Part shown: positions 37,001-45,798 of the stretch, in pieces
How positions within the stretch are numbered: position 1 is the stretch's first letter
Layout: each line of letters begins with the position of its first letter
NCBI RefSeq assembly: GCF_032854445.1
Contig: NC_088296.1
Span: 14,236,706-14,300,705 of the forward strand
DNA: 64,000 nucleotides
Direction: 5' to 3'
Origin: Liolophura sinensis
Lineage: Eukaryota; Mollusca; Polyplacophora; Chitonida; Chitonidae
The notes under the pieces: generated by a model
The model's input: the letters and a program-made list of their open reading frames with translations, nothing else
The model's database searches: none
Told to the model about the DNA's origin: nothing
Position numbers and translations under genes: made by a program

Positions 37001-40000
37001 GGTTCCATCACCCCAGTTTACTAATGACTATCGAATGATAAACCTGTTAATACCCTTTTTCTTTCTTTCTTTTTTCTTTGTTGATAATTACATTGATTCT
37101 TTACACAGGCGTCTGCATATAAACCCAAGAATAGACTGAAACCGATGTTAAATATTACATTCATCAGGAAAGAGTAAATCTGCTGGAGATTCCATATTAC
37201 ATGTATCAATAAAGCTTTACTTTTTGATACATAACAGAATACATCATCTACCATGCACTGTACGTATATCAGCTAACTCAGACGATCCTGGCCATGTGTC
37301 CCAGGAACACTTACACTTGGAACTGGTGCAAAGAACCTGCCGTCAAAAATTCGCTGGTAATCGTGGCACGTCTTGAATTGATCTCATGGTATGTCGTAAG
37401 GGAATGTCGATGGAACTGAAGATATCGATCGCCAGGGATTGGGAGGCCGTCGCTGTGCTTTTCATTGCATCCTCAGAAAAGAGCTTGCGACCATAGGTTA
37501 TTGTTTTTCCGTAAATCAAGTTTGACAAATCTTACATCGCCTTGGCTTTGACGGGCGAGTTTCGTACATGTACGACCATCGGTAACGATCAACAAGAGCT
37601 TTGTACGATCCTTAAGTGCTTCGTACGACCATCGATAAAGATCAACAAGTGTTTCGTGCGACCGATGCTTCCGAATATCTCCTGTAATGTCAAATTGCTG
37701 TCCATCTCATTCTCATCTAAAGTTTGTTTGCTTGTACACTGCATAAATGTAATAGGTAAATGCCCTTGAAACAGGGCTACAAAAACACTTGTGCAGTTTT
37801 AATGCTACATACCACCTTCAGTATTGCTTTGCTGCATACCACTTACGAAAGAGTGAGTGCTTGTTGTTTAACGTCATACTCAACAATTTTTTTTTCAGTC
37901 ATATGACGACGAAGGAACCCTTAGCGTGCATGTAATGTGCCTCCTTTAAGGAGGATTTCCACCGCTATTTTATATTCTGCTTCACTGTTAAGCCATTACA
38001 CTTTTAAAACTTCCTCTGTCAAAGTCTTCGGTATGACTCAACCCAGGAGTAACCCTGGATCTACCGCTTTACCAACTGTGCTGTCCGGGCCGGTACCACT
38101 AAGGAATTCATGTTGCATATGAAGTATTGCCCAATGTCAAGCCATCACCATTTTCCCGCGATGCTCGTAGAAATCAACACCACAGCTTACATGGATATAC
38201 ATTTTTCCGTCTACATGGAAGTTCTTTTCTCTTCAGCCTAAGAAAGATTTATACTTTGGCATGAATTGAACCACTTACTAGTGCCGCCTGACCCACTTAG
38301 TATTGCAGTAATACCACCTAACGCTACGAGTTACCAGTTATCGGTTTAGGCTTGGCGGTACGATCTTACCACTTCACGGTACCATCTTACTACTTAGCAT
38401 TACAGTCTTATACATGAACTATTTATGTATCCTAGAGTTTTTCCCTGAGCTTGCACATGCAGGTCATTGAGAGTTACAAAAGATAAACACTAAATATCGA
38501 TTTGATAACGGATTCTGCAAAATGATTATGTAAAGTGGTCTATAACCGACTGACTAACCGGTTGTTTAAAGTGATAGAGACTTTCTTCAGAACTTTAATC
38601 CCATGCAAGCAGATTTAAAACCGCGTTTTTCTAATTCGCCAAGATAATCAGTCCGCGTTCCCCTGTTAATTAGCGGGGCCTTGTTTATAATACCGATGTG
38701 CACGATATTATTATCAAGCCTTTGTATTATTTAGTTGTGTGAAGGTAATTATTTTTTCCAGTACTTAGTGAATCTAATGTTACCCAAGACGAACAATGTG
38801 ATTTTTTATAATGTGAGCATAATAATCGTGGGATATAACACGCTCAGTAAGGGGTTCCATCACAAAGTTCTCTTGAATATTGAGTGATAATAACCCGCAT
38901 ACTTTCCTTTTTTTCATTTCTACACTTACACCTGTAACTGGTAGGAAGAATCTGCCATCAAAAATTAGCAGGTAATCGCCGTACGTATTGAACTGATCGC
39001 ATGATAAATCGTAAGGGAATGTCCATGAAACTGAAGATATCGATCGCCAGCGAATATGAGGCGGTCGCAATGATTTTTATTGCGTCCTCAGAAACCAGCT
39101 GCAACCACAAGTTATTGTTGTTCTTTTTAATCAGTTCCGAAGAATCTTACATCGGCCTGGCTTGATCGCGCGAGTTTCGTACATGCACGACCATTGGTAA
39201 CTATCATCAAACGCTTTGTATGGCCATCGGTAACGATCATGAAGAGCTTCATACGACAATCGGTAACCATCATCAAGTGCTTCGTACGACCATTGGTAAA
39301 GATCATCACAAGCTTCGTCCGACAATCAGTAACGACCATCATGAGTTTTCTACAATGCTCTCATATGGCCTCATGTCCATATTTGTTATGACGCTCAGCG
39401 GAACTTGACTCGGCGCCAGAAACCAATTATCATTCCTGTCCCAAGACCTAACGACATATATGTTACCTTTGGCAAACACACTTCTCAAGAGAAGTTTATC
39501 TCTATGTCATTTTATACTTTCTTGGTCAGATTTGACACACCTGAAGGTCCAAATAAGCTTACAATATTTCGATTTCCGGTTTAAGCCAAAACCTATCACA
39601 GCGAGATGATTTGCAAATGATCAGATTTTACCAACGAAACCCGGTTCCTTGTCAATTTAATCTCAGTCAGAGACTTGTCACTGTAGCTTGTGTACAGATA
39701 AGCTAACAAGGTACGGTCCAATATCAATAAAAAATTAACTTACAAGAAAGAAAGCAGTTTTCTGCAAATTCTTTGATGACAAATCCATGAAATTGACTCT
39801 TTTAAAAATCTGTGAGAAATGATTGTTCAAAAGAATCGCACATCGTTGACTTCTGTAGAGTTTTTTTAACAGATTGCTTCTATTTTCCCCTATCTTCCCT
39901 TTTGCTGTGTATTAAGTGGTGTACTGAAAGCCTACCTAACTGATAATCTTGAATATAATGCGTGGAAATTTTCTAAATGAAATACATACACATGTTTCAC

Positions 40001-41799
40001 ACATATACGCACGAGGTAAGTATGTATACGTGAATTGATAATATATTGTGTAAAATACCTGTCGTGCAATCGTCACGCCGTGTTAAACATGGTCACACAC
40101 TTCTGAAAGGAAAGCCTTTTCATCTTGACCTAGCCTCATTTTGACAGATTTACACTGACACATCCGGGTAGAAAGGATGAAAATAAGTGCATCGAGCAGC
40201 GGCCCTTTGTACACATACAAGTATAGCATACATTTACATACCTGCTGATTTATTTATTTGCTTATTTGATTGACTTGTTGGTTGATTGATTTATTTATTT
40301 ACATGTGTCTCAATGTTGTTTAACGCTGTGCACTGTTCGATGGCATACAGCTTAATGAGAGGAAAAAACCGGAGTTCCCAGGGTAAACCACCAACACTTG
40401 GCAATTTATTGACAAACTTCCCAATGTGTAGCGCACAAAGAGGCTGGCCATATTCGTTGAAGACGGTTAAGGCGCTGGTTAACTAAAACTTTGACAAACC
40501 GTTATCTAATCGCTGCCTTCAATCATGTCTTTAAGTGTGTAGGCTTACGAGGTATCTGATAGAGCAGTTATTAACTCCGGTTTCCTCCACTCGATATTTA
40601 GACTACAGTAGTAACATTCTTGAGTGTAACGTTAAACACGAACTCAAAAAATAATTTACATATAAAGTTAAACCTGAAAACCAATAATTAAGCAGAAGTT
40701 CTTCCCTGTCACGCAGTTCCCGTTTGTAATAGATCTACCCTAAAGCAGTGCTGTAAAAAGATGGGGTAAAATATATAGTTAGACGAAAAATACTCATAAG
40801 TAATACAGATATGCAGACTTTATACTCGGGATACATAGGCACTAAAGACTCAACTCAACTCAGCTCAGCTGAAAAGTTGTAAAAGCTTATGGATGCGAAT
40901 TAAAGACGCTAGTCTTCCGGAAACGGTGTTATAATTGTATTTAACAAGCAGTTGAATCTTGAAGTCGTATGGCCATCAGGGACTGAGACCAATTCTGTTT
41001 GACCAGATAAGTTTACTTCAGTAGCGTTTTGAGTTCTCCTGTATTCCGAGCTTTAGGGGCGTTAACAATTTTTTACCATGGATTTAATAGTTCTCAAGGG
41101 TGAGTTCATGGTTCATGGGGTACATGTCGGCACTCAGGTCATGACTAAGCGAGCGGGAAAGGTGTGGGGTGGGGGTGCAGGGGGTGACTGTCTATTTACC
41201 AGTAGCGTAAGCGTACTTTGCTATCGGATGCAACAACAACAATGGCAACCATGCAGATACAAAACATTGTGTATTAAGCATTAACGTATTCAACATAGAT
41301 GGTTCGTAACTGGGGATAGGAGGCTATACCATTGATTTCTAGCATATAAAGGAGTGATACTAGAGATAGATACTAAGTTAAGTGTTGTTGTTGCTCTTCT
41401 TGTTGTTGTGCTCTTGAATTCAGTAAATCTTTAGCCTTTAGCCTGTAGCGGATGGTCGAGAGTATCCCCCGGGCTCTGCCCGGTTTCCGCCCAACATAAT
41501 GCTGACCGCCGTCGTATAAGCGAAATATTCTTGAGTACGGCGTTAAACACCAATCAAATACATAAATATACATACTTTTGGTCCCGCTCTTTCCTCAAAG
41601 CTGAATATCACATATCTAGGTGAGTTCACATGTACATGTACGAAAGAGAGCTCTACCAATGAAATTAAAAAATCAAATAAATCCTAGTCTGTATTTAATA
41701 TATGAAAATTACACACCCACCTGAAACGACCGTCAGCACTACCATCCCAATCATAGTCAGAAGCCATACCCTGTGACTTGCGGAGATGAAGACTTCCAT
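21790..41799 (-). CDS. Type I membrane protein with seven EGF domains (12 exons, gene span)
   Basis: Predicted exons in transcript order: 41721-41799 (signal peptide); EGFs at 36573-36710, 34339-34464, 32993-33127, 30363-30500, 28268-28393, 26905-27039 and 24946-25080; Ser/Thr-rich stalk at 24276-24341 and 23133-23228; TM at 22199-22292; tail at 21790-22045. All joins up to the TM exon are phase 1, the TM-to-tail join is phase 2, and the total of 1524 nt gives 507 residues plus a stop. Each EGF exon has six cysteines. The layout suggests a cell-surface adhesion or pattern-recognition receptor with a short cytoplasmic tail. The central six EGF exons arose by tandem duplication of a three-exon cassette. 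Exons between 37 and 41.7 kb could be missing from this model. No transcript evidence was available. Confidence 0.75.
22199..22292 (-). CDS. EGF gene exon 11: transmembrane segment
   Basis: Acceptor tttttag, donor gtaagag. It encodes GGASQTLVIALAAGISGG followed by VVFIAIVVIILITR, a single hydrophobic helix of about 22 residues with a small-residue start and a basic stop-transfer end. Phase 1 in, phase 2 out. Confidence 0.8.
22997..23110 (+). repeat. 38-bp tandem repeat, three exact-length units
   Basis: Units at 22997-23034, 23035-23072 and 23073-23110, each beginning tgacacttaggtataca and ending ccatctgtttc. Units 2 and 3 are identical; unit 1 differs at a few bases. Intronic. Confidence 0.95.
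23133..23228 (-). CDS. EGF gene exon 10: Ser/Thr-rich stalk
   Basis: 96-nt phase-1/1 exon, acceptor gtttgcag, donor gtagatt. It encodes SSSKPETSEKTSPGSP, then TTTSSENRMGEE: a low-complexity, probably O-glycosylated juxtamembrane stalk. Confidence 0.65.
23675..23772 (+). repeat. Short tandem repeat (tctcgcgcttacaaaa)
   Basis: About four units of 28-29 bp carrying tctcgcgcttacaaaa with variants, inside an intron of the EGF gene. Confidence 0.8.
24276..24341 (-). CDS. EGF gene exon 9: Ser/Thr-rich stalk
   Basis: 66-nt phase-1/1 exon, acceptor tttctttcag, donor gtatgtt. It encodes SSSTIVLTSPSTQKSSRTTP, a mucin-like spacer between the last EGF and the membrane. Confidence 0.65.
24946..25080 (-). 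CDS. EGF gene exon 8: EGF domain 7 (membrane-proximal)
   Basis: 135-nt phase-1/1 exon, acceptor tgttttag. It contains DNCESKPGICGNYSLC, then VICQCEEGY and ENGCIP: six Cys in EGF spacing. The donor is the weak gttgtt. This EGF lies outside the tandem cassette and is the most diverged of the seven. Confidence 0.8.
26905..27039 (-). CDS. EGF gene exon 7: EGF domain 6 (unit A)
   Basis: 135-nt phase-1/1 exon, acceptor ctccttgcag, donor gtaagtgg. It contains NNDHCSSAHCGANAVC, then PGSFNCTCNVGF: six Cys with the GSF.C.C core typical of calcium-binding-like EGFs. The first Cys is preceded by NNDH rather than the strict D-x-D/N-E, so calcium binding is uncertain. Its paralogue is 32993-33127. Confidence 0.85.
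27277..27420 (+). repeat. 26-bp minisatellite in unit A
   Basis: Five to six units of aaatacatgtctcgctgaca plus tgcacc with variants. The homologous array in unit B is 33378-33492. The repeats are directly adjacent with no unique spacers, so this is not a CRISPR array. Confidence 0.9.
28268..28393 (-). CDS. EGF gene exon 6: EGF domain 5 (unit A)
   Basis: 126-nt phase-1/1 exon, donor gtaagtg. It contains SCSANKSCPANTTCDG, then YSCICSAGYTRSTTGHC: six Cys. Its acceptor, ccgaggatag, has a weak polypyrimidine tract. Its paralogue is 34339-34464. Confidence 0.8.
   Translation of the reverse strand, partial: NHAVLTRAVLQTPPVMGGGITTVFTAVFVLLGTLDQQLDIV
29022..29122 (+). other. Conserved short plus-strand frame after a gcag site (unit A)
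   Basis: After tgacatttgcag a frame reads TTTIDDTARLTTTFVTNLGY and then HSVEVCNNIGN before a stop. Unit B keeps the frame (35123-35238) despite substitutions. The texture is faintly like the edge strands of a PKD/Ig fold, but I cannot support a gene on this strand. Confidence 0.15.
29344..29562 (+). repeat. SINE, full length (unit A)
   Basis: Head ggcctccgtggttcagttgg, body with gggatttccccaggactcta-type sequence, tail tcttgagtaccgggtaaaac. The homologous copy at 35452-35676 sits at the same place in unit B, so it was inserted before the cassette duplication. Confidence 0.85.
30115..30238 (+). repeat. SINE 3' part (unit A)
   Basis: ttcgtgggtttccctggagc and tcttgagtacggcgtaaaaa. The orthologous copy in unit B is 36178-36296. 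Confidence 0.8.
30363..30500 (-). CDS. EGF gene exon 5: EGF domain 4 (unit A)
   Basis: 138-nt phase-1/1 exon, acceptor tattcgcag, donor gtaagctg. It contains TVLCNSIRCGHGSICERSAC, then CQIGF and YCHG: six Cys with a short third loop. Its paralogue is 36573-36710. Confidence 0.85.
31340..31453 (+). repeat. Short tandem repeat at the cassette junction (unit A end)
   Basis: About three units of 36 bp with acgaccatcggtaacgatca and agtgcttcgtacgat. Related arrays lie at 37555-37665 and 39176-39350, so every cassette ends with this array. It is a plausible unequal-crossover site. Confidence 0.8.
31640..31905 (+). repeat. Dispersed repeat inserted in unit B
   Basis: gtgcttgttgtttaacgtcg ... gtcatatgacgactaagg ... 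gcggatttccactgc. In unit A, cttacgaattcatactacat is uninterrupted at this place (about 25915). The copy in unit C is 37855-38100. Confidence 0.8.
32993..33127 (-). CDS. EGF gene exon 4: EGF domain 3 (unit B)
   Basis: 135-nt phase-1/1 exon, donor gtaagtgg. It contains NNDQCSSVPCGANAVC, then PGSFNCTCKAGYHRP; the six Cys are kept. Compared with its unit A paralogue the changes lie mostly between the cysteines. Confidence 0.85.
33378..33492 (+). repeat. 26-bp minisatellite in unit B
   Basis: Four to five units of aaatacatgtctcgctgaca plus tgcacc, homologous to 27277-27420. Confidence 0.9.
34339..34464 (-). CDS. EGF gene exon 3: EGF domain 2 (unit B)
   Basis: 126-nt phase-1/1 exon, donor gtaggtg. 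It contains SCSANKSCPANTTCDG, then YICICSTGYTRSTTGHC; six Cys conserved. The segment between the third and fourth Cys (LNSDLT in place of RNNNGI) differs sharply from unit A. Confidence 0.8.
35452..35676 (+). repeat. SINE, full length (unit B)
   Basis: ggggctccgtggttcagttg head with gcgctagcgcagcgtaatga, body tttctcccggactctgcctg, tail tcttgagtacggcgttaaa. Orthologous to 29344-29562. Confidence 0.85.
36178..36460 (+). repeat. Two SINE fragments (unit B)
   Basis: 36178-36296 is the unit-B counterpart of 30115-30238. A second body fragment (ctctacggccgcaagtacga ... gtaatgctggccgcc) follows at about 36345-36460 and is not evident in unit A. Confidence 0.7.
36573..36710 (-). CDS. EGF gene exon 2: EGF domain 1 (unit B)
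   Basis: 138-nt phase-1/1 exon, donor gtaagtg. It contains TVLCNGIRCGHGSRCERSAC, then CQIGF and YCHG. It is the most N-terminal EGF in the model and would join the signal-peptide exon at 41721. Confidence 0.85.
37663..39355. repeat. Tandem cassette unit C, internally deleted
   Basis: 37663-38790 matches the starts of units A and B. At about 38790 the sequence jumps to what corresponds to about 36950 in unit B (aatgtgattttttataatgt). All three EGF exons are therefore missing, while both cassette ends remain. Confidence 0.8.
38937..39070 (-). other. Possible exon remnant at the cassette end (unit C)
   Basis: A minus-strand frame reads SISSVSWTFPYDLSCDQF and then IFDGRFFLPVT before a plausible phase-1 donor gtgtaagtg. 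In units A (about 31100-31250) and B (about 37310-37450) the same frame ends in FDGRFFAPV but is broken by a stop. It could be one extra N-terminal exon surviving only in unit C, or chance. Confidence 0.2.
40265..40640 (+). repeat. SINE-like interspersed repeat in the left arm
   Basis: tgttgtttaacgctgtgcac, then ccggagttcccagggtaaac and later acattcttgagtgtaacg resemble the SINE body read in inverted orientation plus its tail. The counterpart in the right arm is about 63235-63600. A 66-codon frame inside is not a gene. Confidence 0.55.
41440..41575 (+). repeat. SINE 3' part (left arm)
   Basis: agtatcccccgggctctgcc, gtttccgcccaacataatgc and tcttgagtacggcgttaaac. Mirror copy at 62282-62420. 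Confidence 0.85.
41721..41799 (-). CDS. EGF gene exon 1: signal peptide
   Basis: ATG at 41799. It encodes MEVFISASHRVWLLTMIG followed by MVVLTVVS, then a phase-1 donor gtgggtg. The basic n-region and hydrophobic core fit a signal peptide. Phase 1 matches every EGF exon downstream. An upstream in-frame ATG (MLYMKTLQGL...) keeps the frame open in both arms and could add about 24 residues. Mirror copy at 62054-62132. Confidence 0.65.
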
Positions 41800-42501
41800 T
41801 TTCAATGGTTTAGATGAAAAATATGCGCGCAAACCTTGTAAGGTCTTCATGTATAACATAAACACATATTCGGTCCAAGGACTGTGCCTCAGCGCCAGAC
41901 AAGCGCTTCTGTGGAATGAATCAAAATATACGGAGAAAAGCCTTCGTATCAATTAAATCATTCCTGTGATCCGCTTTCTAGTTGGTAAGAGAACACATTT
42001 TCAGACAGAGAAAATATATAAAATGCAAACAGATATGAAAGCGGTGAAAGACTGGGTTGACTGCACACGAACTCATAGGATTATTGCTTGTAAAAGGCGT
42101 TCGTTTATCTGTAGGCTAACATAACTCAGGCGGGACCCTATGAGTTCTTTTCAAACATTAGTTTCTTGTGTTAATTTAGAGAATGATAACGCCGTTTACA
42201 GCAGTAAGCATATGTTCGTTCTTAACTACATCTGAAGCTTTTGACTATAAGGAACTCTGTTCAAAAGAGGAAGTAGTAGAGAATGTTGCAAACGTGTCGT
42301 TTTGAGGAGGAGCAATTGACGAGGCGCAATTGAGGAGACGCAGGTGTGTCGTTGAGCTCGCGTTCTGCGCTTGACGTCACATGTTCCATGTCGCGCCAAA
42401 ATGTCTCGCGCGAGAGCATTATCTCCATGTCGCGCCAAAACTGAAATGGGTGACCTCCATTTGGTAATTTGCTCCGCCACCAGCGGCGATAAGAAAAACA
42501 G

Positions 42502-42588
42502 CGTGTGTGGAAATGCGAAGGGTGTGACAAGACCTTTTTACCGCTTGTGGGATTGGGGTGTCCATCAACGTACTGAACACGGAAAGGT
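42502..42588 (+). pseudogene. C2H2 zinc-finger exon, frameshifted (left arm)
   Basis: VWKCEGCDKTF is followed, after one extra T in a T run, by YRLWDWGVHQRTEHGK in the next frame. The C-x2-C...H-x4-H spacing is canonical. The right-arm copy lacks the extra base and is intact. A gtaaat donor-like sequence follows GK. Zinc fingers of this kind occur at Polinton ends in other animals as far as I recall; its role here is unknown. Confidence 0.55.
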
Positions 42589-42629
42589 AAATCACACACA
42601 CAAATACACACGCACTAGTGTTGTATAGC

Positions 42630-43020
42630 TATAGTATCGTATAGTATGCTTCTGTGGTCATATTCTCTGGATTTGGTGCCATTTTTATGTAAATTGGAAT
42701 AAAACAATAAGTATTGGACATCATAGATGTGCTCGGAATGGGTAGGCTTGTACGTTTGCGTGTTGAGCTGCGTGAGCCAAAACGAGCCAAAGCGGACCAA
42801 TGAGCTGTTGGGTTGGGTTGGGTGGGTGTGTGTTTTCCAGCTCGGTTATTTTGTTGAGGTCCACGGTGCGTCGTCCAATAAACGAGAAGGATGAGGAAGT
42901 CGTACTCTAGAAGGGAGCAAAATAACATCGTATAGTGTAACATGGTATAGCATTGTATAATATAACATTGTATAGTCTAAAATTCTATAGTATATCATTG
43001 TAGCAGTGTGTATAGTACTA
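42630..43020. repeat. Short 'ctatacaatg' tandem repeat tracts and unique DNA, left arm
   Basis: Motifs such as gtatagcattgtataatata recur at both ends of this stretch. Frames crossing it (for example 42629-42943 minus) are shared with the right arm only because of the inverted duplication. Confidence 0.6.
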
Positions 43021-43223
43021 CTGACATTGATTTGACAACGGGCATTTTCCTATGTAATGCTTTTTTTTTGCGGGACGAATTTCTTCACCCATCCTGTTTG
43101 CAACCAGGGAAATCGCGTGGGCTCTAGCTTGTGGATTGTCTTAAAGAATAGCTTGTCATGTTACATAATTATCTCTTGGTATCGGAAGTCATAACTTTTC
43201 ATGTATGTGCAGAATAGTGGCCG

Positions 43224-43367
43224 GCGATGACCTAGCGAGCATGATGGCAGGTGTGCTTAGATTAGCCTTACAGCGCCACCTTTAATGTCCCAATAATTAT
43301 TGTTTCATTAAATTATACATAAACCCGTTTAAAAAGGTGGGCTTAGGTGAGCCATACAGGTCATCGC
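43224..43367. mobile_element. 144-bp MITE-like element with 10-bp TIRs
   Basis: Bounded by gcgatgacct and aggtcatcgc, which are perfect inverted repeats. An identical-length copy in the same orientation sits at 60470-60613. No coding capacity. One copy lies at each inner edge of the inverted arms. Confidence 0.6.
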
Positions 43368-44271
43368 AAATATGTTCAAATAGCACAATGACGTACAACC
43401 TAGATTTAAGATTTTAAAAAGGTGCGAATATATCATACAGGGAATTAATCAAGGCGTGTTGTTGATAGAATTCCCTTACATGTAAAGTAGAAGAACAACC
43501 GAATGTAATGCTAGGCACCTGTAACAGATCTGCACCATTTATATCTACGTGTTACGATTTTTTTTTGCAGATTTGACGGGTTGTTAAATGCAACATTCAA
43601 GAATTTTTCTCACGTACGTTCTGTGCTTGGTAAAACGGGACAGACCTTTTTAAAGTAACTTAAAAGCTTCTTCACGTTTGAACGACAGAAATGCACGACA
43701 CATGGGCGAAAAACACATGGACGGAAGATGGAAGTTGTCTTCAGACGACAAACGCAAGTCTCCAATGCTCAGGAAGAAAAGCGCAGGGGGAATGTTTCTT
43801 ACGTTATATCAGGGTATCATACAAATATGACCTCTTCAGTGTTTGAGCACAAAGGGCATTGTGTATTACACAAATATGATCCTTTAAGGTTTTAAAACAA
43901 GGGGTATTATGTATTAAACTATTTTCCCGATGCACTTTACTGTTATATATATATATATATATATATATATTTTACAGATTGTGGGGTTTGCGTTCTTTAT
44001 ACATCCACAAAAGAGGCTGGCGGAATATACTTTTTTAAAATAACCTACTAGACTGAGACAAAAATATCATTAATTGTTAATCTGTTAATCCGGACCGTTA
44101 ATTTCGAACGGCGAATTATTGGCGTGTACTTTGCTATGTCACTCAGATAATCAGACCCCTGTATTCAATTTTCATTAAAGCCTACAAGAACGCTTGGTTT
44201 TTATTTCTCAATATAGAGCTATGGATGTGAGCTACTATCAAAACGCACAAGAAAGCTTGTCTACTTTTTCC

Positions 44272-44484
44272 TTATTGCGCCAAGATGGCATTGAAATACA
44301 ATTTTTCTATAACCACAGCGATCAGAGAAAATTCAATATGCTGGTGAGGTGATGTCAAGGGGCACACAGCATTGGGTGGGCTACGCTGGTCCAGTTTTCC
44401 CAATATGTTTATCGATAACGTCACTTCCAAATATTTCCGACCACTGACAGAATATGTGGATGAAACAGACAGTGCATAAATCTG
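44272..44484 (-). CDS. Putative exon, duplicate of 12680-12892
   Basis: Same frame, acceptor and stop as in copy 1. It contains SGRKYLEVTLSINILGKLD and RSPPNAVCPLTSPH. Differences are conservative (M to L, V to A). No downstream lectin exons exist for this copy. Confidence 0.22.
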   Translation of the reverse strand, partial: QIYALSVSSTYSVSGRKYLEVTLSINILGKLDQRSPPNAVCPLTSPHQHIEFSLIAVVIEKLYFNAILAQ

Positions 44485-45683
44485 CAAAAAATTGAATTAC
44501 AAAGAGACATAAAAAGTTCCTCAAAATGAAATAGAAATTTTCTCTTTTTCTTGAAACTATACTGTCTGTCTTATAATATGATTCCAAAGGCAACTTGTTG
44601 CATTCAATTACGAGCAATAGCAGTCGAAATTAATAGTTGAAACGTACATAGACTCGATTGTCTTAGTTGATTGTAAATTGGGCAAAAAAATGTGACATTA
44701 CTGACATCAAATCCACTACAAACTGAATGTGCCCAGTCTAAAAAAAACGGAGGGTTGAATGAAAATCTGTATGTTATTACAAATGTTTATTCCACCTCTA
44801 AAGATGTTCCCTAATTTGCTCTATGGGCACATCCTTTCCGTTATCTTTCTATCTCTTTGTTTGTTTTCTTTGCTTGATACTACCCCTGGTGACCCTGGTC
44901 ACGTGATAGCTAAAGAAGTAAATTTATATTGTACTTGGAATTTTGAGAAATCGTTTTCGACAATGATCCGCTCGTCACGGGTGTACCTTTTCAATGCATG
45001 ACCTATTTTAGACTCAAAAATGAATAGTTCATATTACTGTATTTATCTGCATAACTTATTACTATCAGGTTGTGGATGAGTTCAATATCACAACCACTGC
45101 CGCAACATCAGCGTATTTTATGTCGACCTATACCCTGGAAGAAGTATTTGAAAAAAAAATCAGTGCAAGCCTGTTAAAGATATTTAACCCGCCATCGCTG
45201 GATTGAAAGTAAACCACAGACACTTCAGATGGTGCATGTTATCTGGACCTGTATTCGCACAAAGATAAAAACCGTTTCCTCTCTCGCAGACTTTACGACA
45301 AGAGCATTGTAAATTCTCCTCCCAACATGATGTCAAATGCATATGGCGGTCTTGCACACGACGTGTACATATCCTCGCCTTGTAGTATTTGTCAGAGCGT
45401 GTGTGTTGTGTGGCCGTTTCAATCAGGGTTACATGTTCTTACTACAAAAAATGGTATGTCAAGGCTTTTCCATCAAAAGCCTTCACCCCACGTTCTTTAA
45501 TGTTTTACAATAAGTAATATTAAGTATAATTCTCCTGTAAGTAAATATAGATCACAGGCTCTTGCAGAATATCTGACGCCCTGCTTCATGATGTGTCTAA
45601 TTCTGCTCAACCCGGATTTTTGAGGCAGGGTATTCATCGTTTTTGAATTAGCTCCATACGAACAGTTGCAATCAAACAGCAAT

Positions 45684-45798
<115 letters not shown>

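Larger units (their letters stand above)
31454..37662. repeat. Tandem cassette unit B (three EGF exons), 6.2 kb
   Basis: Second copy of the EGF cassette, co-linear with unit A. It is longer than A partly because of a dispersed repeat at about 31640-31905 that A lacks. Confidence 0.85.
39838..43228. repeat. Inverted repeat, left arm (3.39 kb; partner 60612-64000)
   Basis: gcacatcgttgacttctgta at 39838 is the reverse complement of the very end of the window, and homology continues inward to about 43228. The arms differ by scattered substitutions and a few indels (roughly 95 percent by eye over a 200-bp sample), so they are not an exact assembly echo. The partner arm may continue beyond the window edge. 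The left arm carries the EGF gene's signal-peptide exon and a Polinton terminus. Confidence 0.9.
42272..43228 (+). mobile_element. Polinton terminal region, left arm (about 957 bp)
   Basis: Begins agtagtagagaatgttgcaa and matches, inverted, 61570-60612. It carries GC-rich gcgccaaaa and cgcgcgagagc elements, a C2H2 finger reading frame and short ctatacaatg-type repeats. The 5'-AG start agrees with Polinton termini. It abuts duplication copy 2 rather than Polinton genes. Confidence 0.7.

Noticed and set aside
42629-42943. 104-codon frame conserved between arms (mirror at 60898-61212)
   Set aside because: It is conserved only because the arms are duplicates. No homology or splice structure; it crosses short tandem repeats.
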